A stretch of 64,000 bases of DNA, from the NCBI GenBank assembly GCA_024275955.1, contig JAJRYD010000036.1, positions 84,563-148,562 of the forward strand, in the 5' to 3' direction. Shown one piece after another: positions 52,881-61,955 of this stretch. The stretch's first letter is position 1. Every line of letters starts with the position of its first letter. The notes below the pieces were generated by a model. It was not told where the DNA came from and made no database searches. It saw only the letters and a list, made by a program, of their open reading frames with translations. The DNA is from Nitrospirota bacterium (lineage in GTDB: Bacteria > Nitrospinota_A > UBA7883 > JACRGQ01). A program made the position numbers and the translations under genes.

Positions 52881-54356
52881 TTATTTGCCGAACATTCCAA
52901 AAATAGAGCTTTTGGGAGAATGTCCATTTTCCTCTTTATCGCTATCAGCCGGTATCTCCACCTTTTTCAACGCGTCGACGACCTCGATTTTATACGATGA
53001 GATGCCTATTTCATCGTTCTCTTTTAGTTCATGTTTTTGCTTTGGTTCTATCTTGTTTTCAGATACTACTGTGCCGTTGTTGCTCCCGAGGTCTTCAATG
53101 AAAGCTTTGCCGCCTTCGGACCATACCCTAGCATGCTTGCGCGATGCCATGCTGTCATTTACATGAACATCGTTATCGGTATGCCTTCCTATTGATAATC
53201 CAGCATCGGTTATATGGTGTTCGGTTAATTTGTCTTTTTCGTGCCAGACGATAAGCTTCAAGCCGGTAGCAGATGTCATAGCTACTGTAGCTCCGGCATC
53301 GTCGTCGGAAAATGCTGTCATTACCATCGTAGCCCCCGCGTCATCGTCCTCTTGCGGAGCTGTGTGCGAATACGAAAGCTTAATTTCACCTATTCCTATC
53401 TGATCCATGTTCAGCAGTTCTTGTTTCTCGACTTTTTTTCCATTTACGGTTATGCCGAGTTGACTGCCGAGGCTTTCGACAAAATATTTTCCACCTTCAA
53501 GGAATATTCGAGCATGCTTGCGGGAGACAAAAGGTTTTTCCAGTATCAGCTCGTTATACTTGGCTCTTCCTATCTTGAAATCGTTCCCCAGTACGGTAAC
53601 TTCTTTCGTGGAACCGTCGATATTTACCGTCAGCGTCGGCTCGTTGCCGGTAGGCGCCAGCGGCGGTGCCGTATCTTCTTGTCCACCTTCGTGAATTATC
53701 GGAGTAGGGTTCTTCTTGTCTTCTTCCACTTCCTCCGGGTTCCAAAAAGCTTTAAACACCTTCACCGGCTCTTTTTTTCCTTTTAGCATAGTGGTTTTTA
53801 TCTGGCGGTTGTATATCTCTTCCTTGTCAGAGAGGGCGTTGTACGCCTCTTCAGAGAAGTAAACATCGCCGACAGTCGCTATCTGCTCGAAACGTGACGC
53901 GACATTCACTACATCGCCGTAAATGTCGGTATCTTCCACGATGCCTTTGCCGGAATGAATGCCTACCCTAATTTGAATAGGCGGGCCTGTACGGTCTGTT
54001 TTGTTGTGTTCGAAGATGCTGTGCTGCATATCGACACCGGCCCTAAGAGCATCCTGAGCGTTTTCAAAATACGACATTGTTCCGTCGCCCATCGTTTTGA
54101 CGAGGATGCCGTTATGTTTCTCGATGGAAGGAAAGACGATACTGTTGTGTTTTTTAATCAACAGCCTCACAGCCATATCGCCTTTTGCCTCAGTAAGGGC
54201 GGTGGAGCCTTTCATGTCGGTAAACATTACCGAAATAAATTTTGTGAATTCGTCTTCAAGAAGAAGGTCTAGCCTAGCACGCTCTTCCAACAGCCGTTCA
54301 AGCTCGTCGGCTTTGGACCCGCCAGAATCCTCAGACTTCTTTTCTTCAGTACCCAT
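52881..54356 (-). CDS. Adenylate/guanylate cyclase with two FHA domains
   Basis: 491 residues. An N-terminal helical segment (ERLLEERARLDLLLEDEF, a signalling helix) leads to a class III cyclase catalytic domain (about residues 38-200: FTDMKGSTALTEAKGD with the metal Asp, then TMGDGTMSYF and DIYGDVVNVASRFE). Two FHA domains follow (about 260-335, FKIGRAKYNELILEKPFVSRKHARIF; and about 375-465, LSIGRHTDNDVHVNDSMASRKHARVW). FHA domains bind phosphothreonine proteins. Both have the RKHARI/V core. A nucleotide second messenger made under Ser/Thr kinase control is likely; the linker has three DDDAGAT-type repeats. No partner kinase is seen. Confidence 0.88.
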   Translation of the reverse strand: MGTEEKKSEDSGGSKADELERLLEERARLDLLLEDEFTKFISVMFTDMKGSTALTEAKGDMAVRLLIKKHNSIVFPSIEKHNGILVKTMGDGTMSYFENAQDALRAGVDMQHSIFEHNKTDRTGPPIQIRVGIHSGKGIVEDTDIYGDVVNVASRFEQIATVGDVYFSEEAYNALSDKEEIYNRQIKTTMLKGKKEPVKVFKAFWNPEEVEEDKKNPTPIIHEGGQEDTAPPLAPTGNEPTLTVNIDGSTKEVTVLGNDFKIGRAKYNELILEKPFVSRKHARIFLEGGKYFVESLGSQLGITVNGKKVEKQELLNMDQIGIGEIKLSYSHTAPQEDDDAGATMVMTAFSDDDAGATVAMTSATGLKLIVWHEKDKLTEHHITDAGLSIGRHTDNDVHVNDSMASRKHARVWSEGGKAFIEDLGSNNGTVVSENKIEPKQKHELKENDEIGISSYKIEVVDALKKVEIPADSDKEENGHSPKSSIFGMFGK

Positions 54357-54481
54357 AAATACCTAAATACTAAATTGAAAAAATAAAACTCCCCACTAAC
54401 CAAGTGATTATATTAGATTTGATTATATTCTTCCACTATTTTGTAGCTAGAAAAAGAGCAATGTATCAGTTTGAAAATTAC

Positions 54482-54622
54482 ACTCACCTTTCTCCTCCCC
54501 TTGCGAAGCTAAAGGGGAGCTGTCCCCCCGCGAGCACGGAGGGCTACAGAGGTGTGCCACCCCTTAGTTCTCTCCTTTCTCAAGGGTGGAGGGGAAGCTA
54601 CCGGAATCCAAACTGACGCACG
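54482..54622 (+). repeat. Dispersed ~140-bp repeat, family 2 (copy B)
   Basis: See the copy at 48373. It includes CCCCTTGCGAAGC at 54496 and GGGGAGCTG, then GAGGTGTGCCACCCC, and ends AATCCAAACTGACG. It occupies most of the 330-base gap between the cyclase gene and hemW; the rest shows no gene. Confidence 0.6.
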
Positions 54623-54686
54623 ACCAGAAAAAGTATTACCTAATTTTCTGTAATTGCATCCTATGAGTGAAGGATTTATTATTTGC

Positions 54687-55829
54687 ATGATGTCACTTGG
54701 GATATATGTTCACATTCCGTTTTGCCGGTCAAAATGCGGCTACTGCGACTTTTCATCCTTTGCCGGCATGGAGAGCCTCATCGGCTCTTATCTGCGGGCG
54801 TTGGCTAAAGAGATAAAAAGTTTCGAGCTGTTTGACGAGCTGAGGGAAGTTGATTCAATTTTTATAGGTGGTGGAACGCCGTCACTCCTTTCCGGTTCAG
54901 AGCTTAAAGAATTGACCTCTGGTATCAAAGAAAAATTTATGGTCTCGCCTGATGCCGAAGTGAGTATCGAGGTAAATCCGTCGTCAGCCGGCAGGAGCTA
55001 TATGGAACAGCTGATTGAGGCAGGCATAAACAGAGTTTCAATCGGGGTCCAAAGTTTTCAGTCTAAAACTTTAGACAAGCTGTGGAGGCAAGCTAGGCAC
55101 GACGATGCCGCCGCGACGGTTAAGAGCGCGAAGATAGCCGGTTTTAAAAATATTTCGGTAGACCTGATGTTCGGGGTACCGGAGCAGACTTTATACGATG
55201 TAGAAAAAGAGCTTGAAATTGCCATATCTATTTCTCCAGAGCATATTTCTGCTTATCAGCTCACTTTGGCCGAGGGAACAACGCTCTTTGAAAAGGTAAA
55301 AAAAGGGGCAGAGATTTTGCCGGATGAGAAGCTTCTTCTTCAAATGTCTCAAAAGGTTTCCGACTCTCTCCTATCAGGCGGATACCGCCACTACGAAATC
55401 TCAAATTTTGCCAAGCAGGGTATGGAATGCCGCCACAATCTCCACTACTGGAGAGGGGGAGAGTTTATAGGTTTTGGCGCTGGGGCTCATTCCTTCTACA
55501 AAGGCAGACGGCTATACAACGATGGGGGGGTAAAGAAGTTTATCGAAAACTCGAACAGCAACTTGCCGGTTTTTGAAGAGATAGAGGAAGATGAAAACCA
55601 AAGGCTCGTAGATTACCTCTTGATGCGCTTCAGACTGATAGATGAAGTAATTGATTTTAGTGTTATCAATCAAAGGTTTAATATTGATTTCTTAAAGCTA
55701 TACCTCAAAGAAATTACAAAGCTTGAGAGCTTTGGTCTTTTAAAACTGTCAGACAGTGGTATTTGCTTGACCAGAAAAGGGCTATCTTTATTAAATAATG
55801 TACTACTGGAATTCGTAAAAGTAAGATAA
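54687..55829 (+). CDS. hemW: Radical SAM heme chaperone HemW
   Basis: 380 residues. The radical-SAM cluster is CRSKCGYCDF after GIYVHIPF, then FIGGGTPSLL. HNLHYWRGGEFIGFGAGAHSF matches the HemW end of the family. It lacks the extra Cys needed for coproporphyrinogen oxidase function in true HemN. I chose the ATG at 54687 (residues MMSLGIYV); ATG codons at 54663 and 54690 are also possible since no start has a good ribosome site. It ends 29 bases before a sigma-54 regulator. Confidence 0.92.
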   Translation: MMSLGIYVHIPFCRSKCGYCDFSSFAGMESLIGSYLRALAKEIKSFELFDELREVDSIFIGGGTPSLLSGSELKELTSGIKEKFMVSPDAEVSIEVNPSSAGRSYMEQLIEAGINRVSIGVQSFQSKTLDKLWRQARHDDAAATVKSAKIAGFKNISVDLMFGVPEQTLYDVEKELEIAISISPEHISAYQLTLAEGTTLFEKVKKGAEILPDEKLLLQMSQKVSDSLLSGGYRHYEISNFAKQGMECRHNLHYWRGGEFIGFGAGAHSFYKGRRLYNDGGVKKFIENSNSNLPVFEEIEEDENQRLVDYLLMRFRLIDEVIDFSVINQRFNIDFLKLYLKEITKLESFGLLKLSDSGICLTRKGLSLLNNVLLEFVKVR

Positions 55830-55858
55830 AATGCACACTTTAAGGGAATAGGAGATAG

Positions 55859-57334
55859 ATGGCGGATCCCCGTTTAAATGTTTTTAAGCAGTTATCAAAA
55901 ATCGTAAATTCGGTCATTGATATTGATAATCTTTTTGAGGTTATTATCAACACCGTTACTACGATTATGAATGCCAAGGCTAGCTCTCTTTTGCTTGTCG
56001 ATGAGAATACCGGCAATCTTTTCTTTTATATTACCACCGGCGACAAAAGCGAAGAGGTCAAACGGTATGAGATAAAGAAGGGGGAGGGTCTTGCCGGGTG
56101 GGTAGCCGAGCATGGCCAGCCTCTTTTGGTGACGAATGTTAAGGAAGACCCTAGGTGGGATCAGAAGATCGCCGCCGAGATCGGCTTTGAAACGAAATCA
56201 ATAGCTGTTTCCCCGTTGAAGGTTGGTGACAGCGTACTGGGGGTTCTAGAGATAATAGACCATGAGGATGGCAGTATCCTTACTGAGGACGACTTGGAGA
56301 TGCTGAACGCTTTTAGCAATATCGCGGCGGCCGCTATTCTAAGGGCGAGAATGTATTCCGATGTCGATAAGCAGAACACCATGCTCAAAGAGGAGCTGAA
56401 GCATAGTTTTTCCATTATCGGTGAGAGTCCGATTTTCAAAAAGGTAATTGCCGATTGTTCTAAGGTCGCGCGCTCGAAGGCTACTGTTCTCGTTACCGGA
56501 AGCTGTGGTACCGGAAAAGAACTTATCGCGAGATATGTTCATAGCGCCAGCCAGAGAAGCGATGCTCCCTTTGTCGCGGTTAATTGCGCCGCGCTTGTCG
56601 AAACTCTTTTGGAAAGCGAACTTTTCGGCCACGAGAAAGGCTCCTTCACGGGAGCCGACAGCAGGAAGATAGGCCTTTTTGAAGCGGCTAATAAAGGAAC
56701 TATTTTTCTTGATGAAATCGGCGAGACTTCGCCCAGTATGCAGGTGAAGCTTTTGCGTGTATTACAGGAAGGGGTAATTAATCGTGTCGGAGGCATTACT
56801 CCGATACCTGTCGACGTGCGGGTGGTTGCCGCTACCAATAAAAACCTAGAGCAGAATATGAAAGAGGGAAAATTCCGTGAGGACCTTTATTACCGTCTCA
56901 ACGTGGTTCGTATAAGGGTTCCTGATCTCAAGGAAAGAAAAGACGATATACCGCTTCTTATCGACTACTTTCTTGAAAAGTTTTCGAAAAACGCGCAGTA
57001 CGACGCGGAAAGCTTTTCGGCCGAGGCTATGAAAGCGCTCAAGGGGTACCACTGGCCAGGAAACATAAGACAGCTAGAGAACATTGTAGAGCGGGCGGTA
57101 ATAATGGGCGCTAGTAAGGTTATCGAAAAGTCGGATCTGCCGCATGAGATATTGGAGCAAAAAACCAGCGATTACGAAGTGGGGTTGACTCTTAAAAAGG
57201 CACAGGATAATTTTAAAAGAGACTTTATCAAAAGAACTTTAGACAGCATAGGCGGGAGCAAAACAAAAGCGGCCGGTATCTTGGATATTCAAAGGACATA
57301 CCTTTCAAGGCTTATTAAAGAGCTAGGCTGTTAA
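55859..57334 (+). CDS. GAF-domain sigma-54-dependent activator
   Basis: 491 residues. A GAF domain (about 20-165, ASSLLLVDENTGNLFFYITTGD) precedes an AAA+ domain (185-420). Walker A is GSCGTGKE, Walker B TIFLDEIGE. The sigma-54 contact loop reads GSFTGA instead of GAFTGA. A Fis-type helix-turn-helix ends the protein (KTKAAGILDIQRTYLSRLIKEL). GGGAATAGGAG precedes the ATG. The ligand of the GAF domain is unknown. Its stop overlaps the pgi stop by four bases on the other strand. Confidence 0.93.
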   Translation: MADPRLNVFKQLSKIVNSVIDIDNLFEVIINTVTTIMNAKASSLLLVDENTGNLFFYITTGDKSEEVKRYEIKKGEGLAGWVAEHGQPLLVTNVKEDPRWDQKIAAEIGFETKSIAVSPLKVGDSVLGVLEIIDHEDGSILTEDDLEMLNAFSNIAAAAILRARMYSDVDKQNTMLKEELKHSFSIIGESPIFKKVIADCSKVARSKATVLVTGSCGTGKELIARYVHSASQRSDAPFVAVNCAALVETLLESELFGHEKGSFTGADSRKIGLFEAANKGTIFLDEIGETSPSMQVKLLRVLQEGVINRVGGITPIPVDVRVVAATNKNLEQNMKEGKFREDLYYRLNVVRIRVPDLKERKDDIPLLIDYFLEKFSKNAQYDAESFSAEAMKALKGYHWPGNIRQLENIVERAVIMGASKVIEKSDLPHEILEQKTSDYEVGLTLKKAQDNFKRDFIKRTLDSIGGSKTKAAGILDIQRTYLSRLIKELGC

Positions 57335-58749
57335 ATGGTTCTCCTTTTAGCGTTTGCTGTTTTTTCTTCCAATTCGCTTCTCATTTTTTCAAAGCCTTCG
57401 CGTCCCATCTTCGCGTATGTAAACTGCTTGCCGAACTCGACACCAGGCTGATCAAACGGATTTATGCCGTACAGGCCGCCGGCGAAAGCGGTCGCCGTTT
57501 CCAGCATAAAGATTAGCTGGCCGATGGCGTGAGCGTTTATTTTTGGGAGTCTGATTGTCAGATTAGGACGGTTGTGGGATGTAAGGGCATATTCAGTGCC
57601 TTTCATCTCGGTACTTATAAGCTGGTTTAGCGATTTGCCGCCAAGATATTTTAACGCCTCTTTTTCCTCAAAGAGCTTGGGGATAGTGACGGTACGGGAA
57701 AAGTTTTCCACCTCGATGAATGTCGTAATTTTGTCATGCGGCCCTTCTACATAAAGCTGTACTTGAGAATGCTGGTCGGTCGCTCCAAGTGCTTTTACAG
57801 GTGTTTGACCTGTAAAGCATTCTTTTCCATCAAGGCTGTAACGCTTGCCGAGGCTCTCTGCCCATAGCTGGCGGTACCAGTCTGCTACAGAATAAAGTTT
57901 TGACGAGTACGGCATCATAACGCTTATATTTTTACCTTTTCGTCTGTCGGCCAGATAGTGTAACGCGCCAAAGAGGTATGCTGGGTTTTCCATTATAGAG
58001 CTGGCCGCGCAGCGCTGAGCCATTCTTTCGGCGCCTTTAAGCAGACTGTCTATATCTACACCTGCGCAGGCAAGGGGCAAAAGACCGACCGATGTAAAAA
58101 CAGAGAAACGTCCGCCCACGTTGTTTGGAATGTCGAACGCTAGAAGGTTAAACTCATCGGCAAGTTCCCGTAACACCCCTTTTCCCCCGTCAGTGGTCAA
58201 AACGATCTTATTTTTCCATTTTCCTTTGAGTTTCTTTTTTAATCGTTCAACCACTATCATAAACTGGCTCATCGTCTCGGCTGTCGTTCCCGATTTGGAT
58301 ATGACATTAAAAATGGTTTTTTTGAGGTCTACAGTCTGTAAAAGCTCTTCAAGCCAATCGGGGTCTATATTATCTACTACCAGAAGCTTTGGGTATCCAT
58401 TCCGTTTTCTTTTGGTAAGGCTATTGTGAAAAGAGCTGTTTAGTGCTGAATGGATAGCGTTCGTACCAAGAGCCGATCCGCCAATCCCCAAAACAACAAA
58501 GTTTTCAAACTTTTCTCTTGTCCTAGAGGCGAATTTTTTGAAAGGTTTTGTATCACTTTTGTGAAGGTCGAAAAACCCTATTTCTCCGCTTTCCTTCAGC
58601 TTTTGAAGTCTGCCGTGAGTTTCCATCGTAGCTTGTTCTATGCTGGCGAAATCTGCCGGCGAAATGCCATGCTGTGGACCGATAGATTCTTCCAAGCTGT
58701 TTGTGAAGTCGATAAGAATATCTTGGTCTCTCTTATTGTCGCTCATCAA
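57331..58749 (-). CDS. pgi: Glucose-6-phosphate isomerase
   Basis: 472 residues. VLGIGGSALGTNAIHSAL is the first phosphate-binding signature and GGRFSVFTSVGLLPLACAG the second. The later active-site Glu-His segment is ATDQHSQVQLYVEGPHDK. It interconverts glucose-6-phosphate and fructose-6-phosphate. It converges with the preceding sigma-54 regulator and is followed, divergently, by an NtrC-type regulator at 58959. Confidence 0.95.
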   Translation of the reverse strand: MMSDNKRDQDILIDFTNSLEESIGPQHGISPADFASIEQATMETHGRLQKLKESGEIGFFDLHKSDTKPFKKFASRTREKFENFVVLGIGGSALGTNAIHSALNSSFHNSLTKRKRNGYPKLLVVDNIDPDWLEELLQTVDLKKTIFNVISKSGTTAETMSQFMIVVERLKKKLKGKWKNKIVLTTDGGKGVLRELADEFNLLAFDIPNNVGGRFSVFTSVGLLPLACAGVDIDSLLKGAERMAQRCAASSIMENPAYLFGALHYLADRRKGKNISVMMPYSSKLYSVADWYRQLWAESLGKRYSLDGKECFTGQTPVKALGATDQHSQVQLYVEGPHDKITTFIEVENFSRTVTIPKLFEEKEALKYLGGKSLNQLISTEMKGTEYALTSHNRPNLTIRLPKINAHAIGQLIFMLETATAFAGGLYGINPFDQPGVEFGKQFTYAKMGREGFEKMRSELEEKTANAKRRTI

Positions 58750-58958
58750 CCCCTCAAATCAAAAATGCAAAGCAAAGATTCTCTTGTACTCCGCAACGAT
58801 AAATAATATACTACTTGAAACTAGGTTTTTCATTCACGCTGTTATCTGCTTAACAGTTTCTTTCTAGAGTATAGCATCGTGGCGCGGCTGACAGCCTTGC
58901 GATTTTTATTTTTTGGGTACTTTGTCATCGGTGCTGACGGCATTAGGGGTGGAATATA

Positions 58959-60377
58959 TTGAACTCCAAAAGTGAACTCGACAAAAACAGTAAGAATGAT
59001 AAGCAAAGAGGCAAGATAAGCCTTCTTCTTGTCGACGACGACCCGGATCTTCTTTTTACGCAGGCAGAGTATTTTGCGATGCATGGAATAGAAGTAGAAA
59101 CTTCCAATACCGCAAAGCAGGCTATAGCGGCCTGTCAAAGAAAAAAGATTGATGTAATCATTACCGATTTCCGCATGCCCGGAATGAGTGGTCTTGAACT
59201 GCTTAAAAACCTTAAAGATATCGGGGAAAATTCGGAAGTAATTGTTTTTACCGGCTACGGCACTGTCGAGTCGGCAATAGAGGCTATTCGGTCTGGTGCC
59301 TATAGCTACCTGTTGAAGCCTATGAGCATGGACCGCCTTCTTATAGAGGTTCAAAAGGCGGCCCAGACAGGCTGGCTGAAACAGGAAAACTTCATACTAA
59401 AACATTCCGAGGCCAAAAGAGGGCCGACATTTTTTGAGTTTTCCAGCCCCGAAATGAGAGAGGTGCTAGATCAGCTTGAGGTTGCCGGCGCTACAGACTC
59501 TACTATACTGTTGCTGGGAGAGAGCGGGGTCGGTAAGGAAATCGCCGCTAATTTTGTTCATGCCAACAGCCAGAGGTCGGATAAGGCATTTGTAAAAGTT
59601 CATTGCGCGTCGCTTTCTTCGGGCCTGTTGGAGAGCGAGCTGTTCGGGCATGAGAAAGGGGCCTTTACCGGCGCTGTCGAAGAAAGGAAAGGCAGGTTTG
59701 AGCTTGCCAACGGCGGAACTATCTTTCTCGATGAGATAAGCACTGTCTCGATTGAAAATCAGGTAAAGCTACTGCGGGTAATCCAAGAAAAAAAGATCGA
59801 GCGCGTAGGCGGAGCCAAGACGATGAAGGTCGACTTTAGATTAATAACCGCCTCTAATGATGACCTCAAAGCGTTTGTCGAATCAGGAAAATTCCGGCAC
59901 GATCTCTACTATCGAATAGGAGTTATACCTATTCATGTTCCCCCTCTGAGAAATATGAAACATGATATACCTAGCCTTTCCCGCTTTTTTATTTCGAAAA
60001 TGTGTTCCTTTGTCGGTAAGTCGCAGGTTGCTATATCAGATGAAGCGATTAGCATTTTGAGTAACTACACATGGCCAGGAAATATAAGGGAGCTTCAAAA
60101 TGTTATAGAAAGAGCTGTCGTTCTAGATATGGATGGAATAGTAGGGAAAAACGATCTTCCTATGGAAATATCCGGTTTTTTTCCTAATAACGGCATCGGT
60201 ATCGAAAGCAGTCTTGGAGAAAATAAGAATCTTCGATACGCTATGGCTGGGTTTGAAGAAAGGTATCTTAAAAAGATGCTGTTGGCGAATAATTTTAACG
60301 TAACAAAGACAGCAAAAGTTCTTGGAATCAGCCGCCGAAGCCTTCAGCAGAAAATAAGCAAGTACAGCTTGAAGTAG
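58959..60377 (+). CDS. NtrC-family response regulator
   Basis: 472 residues from a TTG at 58959 preceded by AGGGGTGGAATATA. A receiver domain (about residues 22-140: LLVDDDPDLLFTQ, VIITDFRMPGMSG and YLLKPM) is followed by an AAA+ domain (Walker A GESGVGKE, GAFTGA intact, Walker B TIFLDEIS) and a Fis helix-turn-helix (NVTKTAKVLGISRRSLQQKISKY). It activates sigma-54 promoters after phosphorylation. No histidine kinase lies beside it. No sigma-54 promoter was found nearby, so its targets are elsewhere. Confidence 0.94.
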   Translation: MNSKSELDKNSKNDKQRGKISLLLVDDDPDLLFTQAEYFAMHGIEVETSNTAKQAIAACQRKKIDVIITDFRMPGMSGLELLKNLKDIGENSEVIVFTGYGTVESAIEAIRSGAYSYLLKPMSMDRLLIEVQKAAQTGWLKQENFILKHSEAKRGPTFFEFSSPEMREVLDQLEVAGATDSTILLLGESGVGKEIAANFVHANSQRSDKAFVKVHCASLSSGLLESELFGHEKGAFTGAVEERKGRFELANGGTIFLDEISTVSIENQVKLLRVIQEKKIERVGGAKTMKVDFRLITASNDDLKAFVESGKFRHDLYYRIGVIPIHVPPLRNMKHDIPSLSRFFISKMCSFVGKSQVAISDEAISILSNYTWPGNIRELQNVIERAVVLDMDGIVGKNDLPMEISGFFPNNGIGIESSLGENKNLRYAMAGFEERYLKKMLLANNFNVTKTAKVLGISRRSLQQKISKYSLK

Positions 60378-60514
60378 AAGGTATCTGCCTACCGTAGTGC
60401 CGGGTTTTGTCATCGGCCGGCGTTATTATCCGCGAAAAGCTTTCTTAAAGAATGGCAAGACGGAGTTTTGCAATTACTGCTTGCTAGCTGTTTGTCTTTG
60501 GCGAGCCAGAGGCT

Positions 60515-60763
60515 CTAGCCCAAAAGATATTCAAGATCTTTTTCGAACTTTTCCATTTCAAAATGATTGCCGTCGATAAATTTTCCGTTCCGCTCCAACA
60601 CAGGCACCATTTTTTTGCCCATAGCTTCGGTTACTGTTTTTACCGCGTCAGGATTGCCGTCGATATCTATCTTTTCAAAATTGATATTTTTTTCTTCCAA
60701 AACCTTTATAGCGGCATGACAGTCGGGACACCATTTGGTGTAATAAAGCTTTAACATCGACAT
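60515..60763 (-). CDS. Glutaredoxin-like (NrdH-type) redox protein
   Basis: 82 residues. LKLYYTKWCPDCHAAIKVLEE holds the active site CPDC, with MVPVLERNGKFIDGNHF as cis-Pro loop. The WCPDC motif and size fit the glutaredoxin/mycoredoxin branch. ATG starts exist at residues 1 and 3. It lies alone, about 100 bases before accA on the other strand. Confidence 0.88.
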   Translation of the reverse strand: MSMLKLYYTKWCPDCHAAIKVLEEKNINFEKIDIDGNPDAVKTVTEAMGKKMVPVLERNGKFIDGNHFEMEKFEKDLEYLLG

Positions 60764-60860
60764 TAGCGCATTATAGCCTTGATTCTTCTTTTAAATAACA
60801 TCTATTCGGGCAGAAAATAGAAGCTCTGGTTTTTCAACAATCTTTTGATAGAATGTCGGG

Positions 60861-61817
60861 ATGGCAGAGTCGTTTTTAGAGTTTGAAAAAAAGATTATCG
60901 AGATGGAAAAAAAGCTGGAGGAGCTACGCGCGCTCGGCAAACAGGGTGATGCCGACTTTTCATCCGAAGTTAAAAAAATGCAAAAGAAGATTGGCCGGCT
61001 AAGGCATGATACTTTTAAAGGCCTTAGCAGGTGGGAAAAAACCCAGATGGCCCGCCACCCTGCAAGGCCTTATGCTTACGACTATATAAGCGAAATGCTC
61101 TCCGATTTCGTTGAGATTCATGGCGATAGATGCTTTGGAGACGGCCCGTCTATTGTCGGCGGGTTCGCAAGCCTAGATGACAAGCCTGTGCTTGTTATAG
61201 GACAGCAAAAGGGCAGAGATACAAAAGAAAAAATGTACAGAAATTTCGGAATGGCGCACCCAGAAGGCTATAGAAAAGCATTGCGGATGATGCGGCTTGC
61301 CGAGAAATTTAAAACACCTATTATTACCCTGCTCGATACCCCCGGCGCGTACCCCGGAATAGGAGCGGAAGAGAGAGGCCAAGCCGAGGCTATAGCGAGA
61401 AGCCTTATAGAAATGGCATCATTCAAAGTTCCAATAATCTGTGTTGTTATAGGTGAGGGAGGGAGCGGTGGCGCGCTTGCTCTTGGGGTAGGTAATAGAA
61501 TACTGATGATGGAATATGCTGTCTATTCTGTTATCTCTCCCGAGGGGTGCGCGGCGATTCTCTGGAAAGATCAGTCGAAGATTACCGAAGCGGCCGAGGC
61601 GTTGTCATTGACATCGGAAGATCTCTTAAAGCAGGGGCTTATTGATGAGGTTGTTAAGGAACCGTTGGGCGGAGCGCACCGTAGCCCAAAGGAAACGGCG
61701 CATATCCTACGGCGCGTAATAAGAAGGCACCTTGCGGAACTGACCGAAATGACCCCAGAAGAGCTCAAAGTAGACAGGAGAGCAAAGTTCCGGCAGATGG
61801 GGCCATTTACCCAATAG
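60861..61817 (+). CDS. accA: Acetyl-CoA carboxylase carboxyltransferase subunit alpha
   Basis: 318 residues. The N-terminal helix (LEFEKKIIEMEKKLEELRALG) and the long carboxyltransferase region are typical: RYGIHGDRCFGDGPSIVGGFA-like EIHGDRCFGDGPSIVGG, then TPGAYPGIGAEERGQ and GEGGSGGALALGVGNR. It transfers carboxyl from biotin to acetyl-CoA, giving malonyl-CoA for all fatty-acid-type synthesis, including the cluster at 23-30 kb. accD is not in the window. Confidence 0.96.
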   Translation: MAESFLEFEKKIIEMEKKLEELRALGKQGDADFSSEVKKMQKKIGRLRHDTFKGLSRWEKTQMARHPARPYAYDYISEMLSDFVEIHGDRCFGDGPSIVGGFASLDDKPVLVIGQQKGRDTKEKMYRNFGMAHPEGYRKALRMMRLAEKFKTPIITLLDTPGAYPGIGAEERGQAEAIARSLIEMASFKVPIICVVIGEGGSGGALALGVGNRILMMEYAVYSVISPEGCAAILWKDQSKITEAAEALSLTSEDLLKQGLIDEVVKEPLGGAHRSPKETAHILRRVIRRHLAELTEMTPEELKVDRRAKFRQMGPFTQ

Positions 61818-61955
61818 CTTAGGATACAAGTCTCTTTTTCTATCTCCGTTTTTTTATAACTTCTAAATCTGTAGTAGAATATAAGAAAACCTGCAATGTC
61901 ACGGCAGAAACACCGCAAGGTGGCGCGTATCGTTCCGTATCTAAAGGAGATTAGC

